This document shows, one piece after another, positions 57,814 through 64,000 of a DNA stretch of 64,000 bases. Numbering within the stretch: position 1 is the stretch's first letter; each line of letters begins with the position of its first letter. This DNA is from Pollutimonas sp. M17. Its GTDB lineage: Bacteria > Pseudomonadota > Gammaproteobacteria > Burkholderiales > Burkholderiaceae_B. The notes under the pieces were generated by a model. It did no database searches. It saw nothing but the letters and a program-made list of their open reading frames with translations, and was not told where the DNA came from. A program made the position numbers and the translations under genes. The DNA lies in contig NZ_CP107548.1 in NCBI RefSeq assembly GCF_025836975.1, forward strand, positions 2,542,001 through 2,606,000, read 5' to 3'.

Positions 57814-59511
57814 CTACAGGCGCGGCACGGCGGCCAGCAGGCGGCGCGTCTCCGCATGAACGGGGGATTGCAGCACGGTTTCCGCCCTGTCCATCTCGAT
57901 GATCCGCCCCTGATGCATGATGGCGATATGATCGGACAGGTATTCGACCACGCCGAAATTATGGGTGATGAACAGGTAGGCGATGTTGAATTCCGCCTGC
58001 AAGTCCTTGAGCAGGTCCAGTATCTGGGCCTGCACCGACACATCGAGCGCGGACGTCGGCTCGTCGCAGATCAGCACCCTCGGCTCCACCGCGAGCGCGC
58101 GCGCAATGGCGATGCGCTGGCGCTGCCCGCCGGAAAACTCATGCGGATAGCGCTCGGCCGTATTGGCGGGGAGGCCGACCCTGTCCAGCAGGTCGGCGAT
58201 CCGGTTCCGGCGCTGCGTCCGGCTGCGTTCGGGCCGCAAGGCGGCAATGCCCTCATCCAGGATTTCTCCGACCAGCATGCGCGGGTCCAGCGAGGCATAG
58301 GGATCCTGGAAAACGATCTGCATGGCACGCCTCAGGCTGCGCAGGGCCGGGCCTTTTGCGGCCAGCAGGTTCTTCCCGTCCAGGTCGGCACGTCCGCCCA
58401 CCACGGCCTGCCTGTCCAGCAGGCGCAGCAGCGCCTTGGCGGTCGTCGTCTTGCCGCAACCCGATTCGCCCAGCAGCGCCAGCGTCTGGCCGGCGCGCAG
58501 GTCGAACGACACATCGTCCACCACGCCGACGGCATCTGGCCCCCGCTTCCACAGGCTGCGCTTGCGGCCATAGGCCACGGACAGGTTCCTGACGGTGAGC
58601 AAAGGCTCGGGGCCCGACGGAGCGCGTGGCCGCGGTGTCGGGGACTGCCGGCCTTCGCCCTGGACCGACAAGGACTTTCCGCGCTTGGCGAAGCTGGGAA
58701 TGGCGGCCAGCAGCTGGCGCGCGTAAGGGTGGCGCGGCGCGGCGAAGAAGCTGTCCGCGTCCACGGTTTCCACGATCTCGCCGGCGCGCATCAGGGCCAC
58801 ATAGTCGGCCACATTCTTCACCACGGCCAGATCGTGGGTGATCAGCATGATGGCCAAGCCCATTTCCTTCTGGATGTCGGCCAGCAGATCCAGTATCTGC
58901 GCCTGTACCGTGACATCCAGGGCGGTGGTGGGTTCGTCGGCGATCAAGAGCCGGGGCTCGGCCGCCAGCGCAATGGCGATCATGATGCGCTGCTTCTGTC
59001 CCCCCGAAAACTGGAAGGGGTAGTCGTCGATCCGCCTGTCCGCCTCGGGAATCCCCACCCGGCGCAGCCACCAGACCGCCCGCTCGGCGAGCGCCTTGCC
59101 GCGATAGCGGGTGTGCGCGCGCAGGGTTTCGTATAGCTGCTGCCTTACCGTCATGACCGGGTTGAGGCTGGTGGCCGGCTCCTGGAAGATGATGCCTATC
59201 CGGCCTCCGCGCACCTGGCGCATGCCGCTTTCGGAAAGGCCGTTGAGCTCAACCGTGCCCAGGTGTATGCGCCCCGCCGAAATCGCTCCGGCGTCGGGCA
59301 GCAGCCGCAGCAGCGCCAGGGCCGTCATGCTCTTGCCGCAGCCGGACTCTCCCACCAGGGCGAAGGTCTGCCCTTTGGCTATGGTCAGTTGCAGCGATTT
59401 CACCGCCTGGGTCAGGCCGCCGTCGCCGGCTATCTGCACGGACAGGCCGTCCACCGACAGAACCGTGTCGGCGCCGGCGCACCCGGAAGCCATGGAATCC
59501 GGTCCGTTCAT
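57814..59511 (-). CDS. Peptide-type ABC transporter, fused dual ATPase subunit (YejF-like)
   Basis: A 565-residue protein containing two complete ABC ATPase domains, as in E. coli YejF. Domain 1 has Walker A GESGCGKS, signature FSGGQKQR and Walker B LLIADEPTTALD. Domain 2 has GESGCGKT, FSGGQRQR and VLICDEPTSALD. Each includes the oligopeptide-importer C-terminal phrase (HPYARQLLAAIP and HAETRRLLAAVP). It powers uptake through the two permeases encoded upstream. The ATG overlaps the permease stop by four bases. Confidence 0.9.
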   Translation of the reverse strand: MNGPDSMASGCAGADTVLSVDGLSVQIAGDGGLTQAVKSLQLTIAKGQTFALVGESGCGKSMTALALLRLLPDAGAISAGRIHLGTVELNGLSESGMRQVRGGRIGIIFQEPATSLNPVMTVRQQLYETLRAHTRYRGKALAERAVWWLRRVGIPEADRRIDDYPFQFSGGQKQRIMIAIALAAEPRLLIADEPTTALDVTVQAQILDLLADIQKEMGLAIMLITHDLAVVKNVADYVALMRAGEIVETVDADSFFAAPRHPYARQLLAAIPSFAKRGKSLSVQGEGRQSPTPRPRAPSGPEPLLTVRNLSVAYGRKRSLWKRGPDAVGVVDDVSFDLRAGQTLALLGESGCGKTTTAKALLRLLDRQAVVGGRADLDGKNLLAAKGPALRSLRRAMQIVFQDPYASLDPRMLVGEILDEGIAALRPERSRTQRRNRIADLLDRVGLPANTAERYPHEFSGGQRQRIAIARALAVEPRVLICDEPTSALDVSVQAQILDLLKDLQAEFNIAYLFITHNFGVVEYLSDHIAIMHQGRIIEMDRAETVLQSPVHAETRRLLAAVPRL

Positions 59512-61007
59512 GTCGGGCTATCCTTGATCTCCGGACGCCCGGCGGCCGGGACGGCGCCGGCGGGGAACGGCGCCAGCCGGGCCGGCCTGAAGCGGCGCAT
59601 GCGGGGATCGAACGCGTCCTGGACCGCATCCGCGAAAATATTGGCCGAGAGCACCAGCGCCAGCAGGAACACGAAGGCGCCCAGCAGATTCCACCAGATC
59701 ATCGGATCGCGCGACATCTCCAGCCGTGCCGCGTCGATCATGGTGCCGAAGGACGGCGTACTGGGATCCACGCCTATGCCCAGGTAGGACAGGACGGCCT
59801 CGTACAGGACCAGGCCGGAAAACTCCAGCACCATGGTTATCAGCACAATGTGCATGAGATTGGGCAGCAGATGACGCCGCATGATGCGCCAGTGGCCTAC
59901 GCCGAAAGCCCTTGCCGCCTGGACGTATTCCAGTTCGCGCAGCTTCAGCGTTTCCGCCCTGAGCATGCGGCACAGGCCGGCCCAGCCGGTCAGTCCCAGT
60001 ATCATGCACAACAGGAACAGGCGCAGGTCGGCGCGCGATGCGACCGTGTCGAACATGCCCGGATTGTTGTCGATATAGACCTGCATCATGAGCACGCAGG
60101 CGGCGATGAGAAGGACGCCCGGAATCGAGGTCAGCGTGGTGTAGATGTACTGGATGGCATCGTCGACCCGGCCCTTGAAGTAGCCCGCCGCAATGCCGAA
60201 GCCCAGCGCCGGGGGCAGCATGGCCAGCGTAGTCAGCGTGCCGATGACCAGCGCGGTGCGCACGCTTTTCAGGCATTGCCACAACACATCGTTGCCCGTT
60301 CTGTCGGTTCCCAGCACGTGGTAGTCGGCGCCCAGCGCCAGCGCAACGCCGGCCAGCAGCAGGATGATGCTGGATGTGACCCACATGGCGCGCCACGGAA
60401 CGCCCGATTCGCCCCGCCACCACGCAGCCGCCGCCGGCCTCAGGCCGCGCCGCGCGCCCAGATGGCACAGCGTGAGCATGAACGCCGCCAGCGCCGACGC
60501 GGCCAGTCCGGCGGCTACGCCGCGCAGCAAGCGGGCCATGACGTCGTGCGCGTGGTCGTCCGCATCCTGCAGCAAAATGCCCGCATACTTGAGGCGGGGA
60601 AAATCGCGCACGGGCTGGCCGTCGATGATTTCGGTTTCCTTGACGAACTGCCGTATCGCCAGCGGCGCCGAATAGGTCTTCTCGCGCTGCGCCAGCTGCG
60701 TCAGCGACAACAGGTCGTCCAGCGCCGAGCGCAGCACCGGCGAGTAGATCGCCGCGGGCTCCGCCGCCTGCGGCCCGTTGGCGTGCACAGGAGGCAGCAG
60801 GGGCCGGTAATGTATGGAGTCCAGCACGCCGATCAGGGCGAAGCCGGCAAGCACGACCGCGGCGCACATGGCGGACGGTGTCCTGGCCACGCTGCCCCAG
60901 GCCGATCGCAGCGACGCGCTGCGCCGTATGCGCCAGCCGTAGGCCAGCATGGCCGCCACCAGCAGGAAGATGAAGATATCGGTCCAAAGGAATACGAATT
61001 TGGGCAT
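59508..61007 (-). CDS. Peptide-type ABC transporter permease (DppC/YejE-like), long form
   Basis: A 499-residue permease. The C-terminal portion (about residues 210-470) is a standard inner-membrane transport domain, with the EAA-type segment around ARAFGVGHWRIMRRHLLPNLMHIVL and the family start of FGTDRTGNDV form (LGTDRTGNDVLWQCLKS). The N-terminal 200 residues are unusually long: two membrane segments flank a large soluble loop (about 72-155) that is not in typical DppC proteins of about 300 residues. It lies six bases after the other permease gene and overlaps the ATPase gene. Confidence 0.87.
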   Translation of the reverse strand: MPKFVFLWTDIFIFLLVAAMLAYGWRIRRSASLRSAWGSVARTPSAMCAAVVLAGFALIGVLDSIHYRPLLPPVHANGPQAAEPAAIYSPVLRSALDDLLSLTQLAQREKTYSAPLAIRQFVKETEIIDGQPVRDFPRLKYAGILLQDADDHAHDVMARLLRGVAAGLAASALAAFMLTLCHLGARRGLRPAAAAWWRGESGVPWRAMWVTSSIILLLAGVALALGADYHVLGTDRTGNDVLWQCLKSVRTALVIGTLTTLAMLPPALGFGIAAGYFKGRVDDAIQYIYTTLTSIPGVLLIAACVLMMQVYIDNNPGMFDTVASRADLRLFLLCMILGLTGWAGLCRMLRAETLKLRELEYVQAARAFGVGHWRIMRRHLLPNLMHIVLITMVLEFSGLVLYEAVLSYLGIGVDPSTPSFGTMIDAARLEMSRDPMIWWNLLGAFVFLLALVLSANIFADAVQDAFDPRMRRFRPARLAPFPAGAVPAAGRPEIKDSPT

Positions 61008-61013
61008 GGACGT

Positions 61014-61991
61014 CTACTCGAAACGGACCCGGGGGTCGGCAAGCGTGTACGAAATGTCGGCCAGTATCAGCCCCACGATATACAGGGCCGAGCCCAGGAA
61101 CACCATGGCCCTGACGATGGAGAAATCCTGCGCATTGATGGCATCGATGGTGTAGCTGCCCAGCCCCGGAATTCCGAAAAACGATTCGGAAATGAGGCTG
61201 CCCATGAACAGCAGGGGAATGGCGGAAACCGTGCCGGTCAGGATGGGCAGCATGGCATTGCGCAAGATATGCCTGAACAGCACGGCCCGCTCGGACAGCC
61301 CCTTGGCCCGCGCGCTGCGGACGTAATCCTTGCCGGCCTCCTCCAGGAATAGCGTACGGTAGAAGCGCGCCTGCGAGCCCAGGCTGGAGACGATGCCGAC
61401 CAGTACCGGCAGAACCAGGAAGCGCAGGCTGCCCCAGCCGTCCACATAGCCGGAATACGGCACCCAGCGGAGGATCTTCGCAAACATCCATTGCCCGGCA
61501 ATGATGTAGAAAAGCCCGGAAATCGACAGCAGAACCACGCAAAGGACCACGCCCGCGAAGTCGAGCCGGCTGCCTTTGAAGAACACCAGCATCAGCGCAA
61601 AGGCGATGCAGACGAACAGCCCCAGTACGAAGGTGGGCAGGGCCAGCGCCAGGCTGGGCCCCATGCGTTCCGCGATTTCATGGCCGATGTCGCGCCCCTC
61701 GTCCGAGAAGCCGAAATCGAAGCGCAGCAGGGGAACGGAACGCGCCGCGAATATCGTGTCCGTCCATTGCTCCGTCCCCTGGGCCCGGGCATTGAAGAAC
61801 AGCGGCTTGTCGTAGCCGCGCTCGGCCTTCCAGCGTTCGATGGCGGCCTGGTTGACGCGCTGGCCGCCTATGGCAAGGCGCGCCATGTCGTCGGGCGTAT
61901 TCACCGCGAAAAACAGCACGAAGGTCAGCAGGTTCACGCCGATCAGGATGAAGACCCCGTACAGCAGCCGGCGCGCAATATATCGGATCAT
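61014..61991 (-). CDS. Peptide-type ABC transporter permease (DppB/YejB-like)
   Basis: A 325-residue permease. It starts with the DppB signature MIRYIARRLLYGVFILIGVNLLTFVLFF and carries the EAA loop (RSARAKGLSERAVLFRHILRNAMLP, about 243-267). The periplasmic segment after the first helix (residues about 35-95) is longer than in DppB, a YejB-like feature. The start at 61991 overlaps the binding-protein stop (ATGA), so translation is coupled. Together with the other permease it forms the channel. Confidence 0.9.
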   Translation of the reverse strand: MIRYIARRLLYGVFILIGVNLLTFVLFFAVNTPDDMARLAIGGQRVNQAAIERWKAERGYDKPLFFNARAQGTEQWTDTIFAARSVPLLRFDFGFSDEGRDIGHEIAERMGPSLALALPTFVLGLFVCIAFALMLVFFKGSRLDFAGVVLCVVLLSISGLFYIIAGQWMFAKILRWVPYSGYVDGWGSLRFLVLPVLVGIVSSLGSQARFYRTLFLEEAGKDYVRSARAKGLSERAVLFRHILRNAMLPILTGTVSAIPLLFMGSLISESFFGIPGLGSYTIDAINAQDFSIVRAMVFLGSALYIVGLILADISYTLADPRVRFE

Positions 61992-64000
61992 GGCCGCTCC
62001 GCGAAATCGGCGCCCATCAGGGCGGGCGCCTTGTCCCGGCGGCGCGCCACCCGCCAGGCCGCCACGCCCCCCGCCGCGAACAGGGCGGCCAGCAGCCACA
62101 AGGGCCACCACAGCGGAGCATTCCATTCCTTGATCTTTTGCGCACGCAAGGCCGGGTCGATCCGGTAGTACTGCAAGGTATTGCGCACCATTTGCGTGGG
62201 CTTGGCGTTGCCCACCCATGCCTGGTAGGCTCCGCCCGACTTGGGGAAATAGCCGAACATCCAGGGCGCGTCCTTCTGGACGATGGCCACCATCTTGTGC
62301 ACCAGTTCTTCCTTCTCGGGGCCGTCGTCCAGGAAACGCATCTGTTCGAACAGGCGGTCGAATTCAGGATTCCGGTAGTTCGAGGCGTTCTCGCCGCCGT
62401 TGGCGGCCTTGGCGTTGGGACCGTACAGCAGGAACAGGAAGTTCTCGGCGTCCGGATAATCGGCGACCCAGCCCCACATATACATCTGGGCGCTGCCATT
62501 GCGCATCTTGTCCTGGAAACGGTTGTAATCGGTGGCTCGCACCTCGAGCTGCACATTCAGGGCCGCCAGCTGGCGGCGCATCCAGTCCAGCATGGCGCTG
62601 GAACCCATGCCGCCGGCGGAATCGAAATACAGGATGAGGGGCTTGCCGGTCTGCGCGCTGCGGCCGTCCGGGTAGCCGGCCTCGCGCAGCAACTGCCTGG
62701 CCTCGTCCAGCGAACGCCTGACCGCCCTGCCGTTCTCCAGTTTATACACTTGGCGGTTCAGCCCTTCGGGCGGATCCTGATAGCCCGGCACGCCGGGCGG
62801 CACCGGCCCGTACGCCACCTGCGCCTCGTCGTTCTGGAAGATCGATACGAACTGCTCCCAGTCGAAGGCAATGCTGATCGCCTGCCTGAGCTTGCGGTTC
62901 TTTTCCTGCTGCTCGGGCGTATCGCCTCCGCCCAGCACGGGATCCAGCCAATTGAAGCCCAGGTAATAAAGCTGCGCCTCGGTGGAGCTGCGCAATTGCA
63001 GGCCATGGTCCTGGTAAAGCGCCGCCTTCTGCTCGGAATCGCCGGCCGCCACCCGCATGGCCACGCCATAGTCGCCCCGGTCGGCTTGCGGTATGTCGTA
63101 ATAGCCTTGCAGGAACTTGCCCATCAGCGGCACGCTTTCCTTCTCCAGCGAAAAAACGATGCGGTCGATGAAAGGCGTAAGCTTGCCGCAATCGTCCAGC
63201 AGGCCGGCCTGGCGGTCGCCCGGCTCGCCCCGGCACGGATAGGGTTCACCGCGGAAGTTGGGATTGCGCTGCAGGACGTGGCGGCGGTTCACGATGGATT
63301 CGGCCAGCATGTAGGGGCCTGTGCCCACCGGCCAGGTGTTCAGGGAAAGATTGTGTTCCGCCATGCCGGGCTGATGATAAAAGCGGTCGGCCTCCCAAGG
63401 TATGGGTGCCGTGAAGGTCATGGCCAGCCAGTATTTGAACTGGGGATACTTGCCGATGACCTTGATGCGCAGGGTGTGCTTGTCGACGGCCTGCACGCCC
63501 TCGAAGCCTTCCTTGCGCAAATCCAGCCAGCCCTGCGCGCCATCCGGTTCAGCCTGGGCACGCAAGGCCTGATCCACCTGCTTCAGGCGCCCGCCATAAT
63601 CGCGCATGCCCACCACGTGCTCGGCCATCACCCCATAGATGGGCGAAACGACGCGCGGGCTGGCCAGTCGCCGGAAGGCATAGACGTAATCATCGGCCAG
63701 CAGCTCGCGCGTTCCCGTCCGCTCGAAGTCGTCCATGCCGAACTTGTCGACGAGCTGGCCGGGTGCGATCGGCCAGTAGGCATAGCCGCCCTCCGCGTCG
63801 CGGGCAAAAGCGGGATGGGGCTGGAACAGGATGCCGGGCTTGATGCGGATGTCGTACACGCTGACGGCCACGTCCTGACCGGGCGCATCGGCCGGCAGGC
63901 GGCGGCCATCCTTGTCGAAATAGGCGGGGGGGTCGATGGATGCCGCGGCCCGTGGCACCAGGACGTAGGGCCGCGCCAGGTAATCGTAGCCGTACAGCGG
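61988..64000 (-). CDS. Peptide-type ABC transporter substrate-binding protein, partial
   Basis: At least 670 residues of a family 5 extracellular solute-binding protein. The frame stays open to the right edge (last residues read PLYGYDYLARPY upstream of the first internal starts), so the signal peptide and N-terminus are outside the window. SBP_bac_5 features include the AYWPIAPGQLVDKFGM, YDIPQADRGDYGVA and EGLNRQVYKLENGRAVRRSLDEARQLL regions. Near the C-terminus there is a hydrophobic helix (PLWWPLWLLAALFAAGGVAAW) followed by basic residues, which would anchor the protein to the membrane; most periplasmic binding proteins lack this. It is first in the transporter operon. Confidence 0.88.
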   Translation of the reverse strand, partial: PLYGYDYLARPYVLVPRAAASIDPPAYFDKDGRRLPADAPGQDVAVSVYDIRIKPGILFQPHPAFARDAEGGYAYWPIAPGQLVDKFGMDDFERTGTRELLADDYVYAFRRLASPRVVSPIYGVMAEHVVGMRDYGGRLKQVDQALRAQAEPDGAQGWLDLRKEGFEGVQAVDKHTLRIKVIGKYPQFKYWLAMTFTAPIPWEADRFYHQPGMAEHNLSLNTWPVGTGPYMLAESIVNRRHVLQRNPNFRGEPYPCRGEPGDRQAGLLDDCGKLTPFIDRIVFSLEKESVPLMGKFLQGYYDIPQADRGDYGVAMRVAAGDSEQKAALYQDHGLQLRSSTEAQLYYLGFNWLDPVLGGGDTPEQQEKNRKLRQAISIAFDWEQFVSIFQNDEAQVAYGPVPPGVPGYQDPPEGLNRQVYKLENGRAVRRSLDEARQLLREAGYPDGRSAQTGKPLILYFDSAGGMGSSAMLDWMRRQLAALNVQLEVRATDYNRFQDKMRNGSAQMYMWGWVADYPDAENFLFLLYGPNAKAANGGENASNYRNPEFDRLFEQMRFLDDGPEKEELVHKMVAIVQKDAPWMFGYFPKSGGAYQAWVGNAKPTQMVRNTLQYYRIDPALRAQKIKEWNAPLWWPLWLLAALFAAGGVAAWRVARRRDKAPALMGADFAERP

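Overview
The window is high-GC, densely coded chromosomal DNA from a betaproteobacterium, most likely Alcaligenaceae (Bordetella/Achromobacter/Pusillimonas-like). The support is the gene content: an ftrABCD iron uptake operon of the Bordetella type, phaC-phaB-phaR, an EarP/EF-P(Arg32) pair, DUF2863 and DUF482 proteins, and a large TCA-cycle gene cluster. The genus cannot be fixed from sequence reading alone. I saw no tRNA, rRNA, CRISPR array, transposase or phage gene.

Layout. 0.4-2.8 kb: a CobW/COG0523 GTPase and a DUF482 acyltransferase-like protein. 2.8-6.0 kb: ftrABCD ferrous iron uptake, read leftward behind a Fur-like site. 6.1-9.3 kb: polyhydroxybutyrate genes phaC-phaB-phaR. 9.3-19.7 kb: housekeeping genes (pgeF, rluD, bamD, a DinG-type helicase, tex, a conserved hypothetical, trpS with an extra C-terminal domain, zapE). 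19.8-25.5 kb: the 2-oxoglutarate dehydrogenase operon odhA-odhB-lpdA. 25.8-28.1 kb: maeB. 28.1-32.8 kb: an accessory stretch with long non-coding DNA, a DUF1127/ArsR pair, a TauE/LysR pair, a broken VOC gene and two copies of a large hairpin repeat. 32.9-38.7 kb: gntR-sdhCDAB-sdhE-gltA, read leftward. 39.0-54.0 kb, rightward: mdh, the methylcitrate genes prpB-prpC-acnD-prpF-prpD, two small genes, acnB and acnA. 54.2-57.7 kb: DUF2863, earP, efp, DUF1178. 57.8-64.0 kb: a peptide-type ABC transporter whose binding-protein gene runs off the right edge.

The genes form a carbon-metabolism hub. Citrate synthase, both aconitases, the OGDH complex, succinate dehydrogenase with its flavinylation factor, malate dehydrogenase and malic enzyme are all here, with a propionyl-CoA (2-methylcitrate) branch that feeds succinate and pyruvate back in. 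A GntR/HutC-type regulator lies between the sdh and mdh arms. The same 21-bp inverted repeat, at the same distance from a sigma70-type -35 box, precedes mdh and acnB, which suggests that the regulator coordinates these arms.

The least explained element is a roughly 255-bp repeat present twice (28.9 and 32.5 kb). Each copy folds into one long multi-segment hairpin. The outer stems of the two copies differ by paired, compensating changes, and a one-base indel rules out a shared reading frame. This looks like a selected DNA or RNA structure, not a decayed gene.
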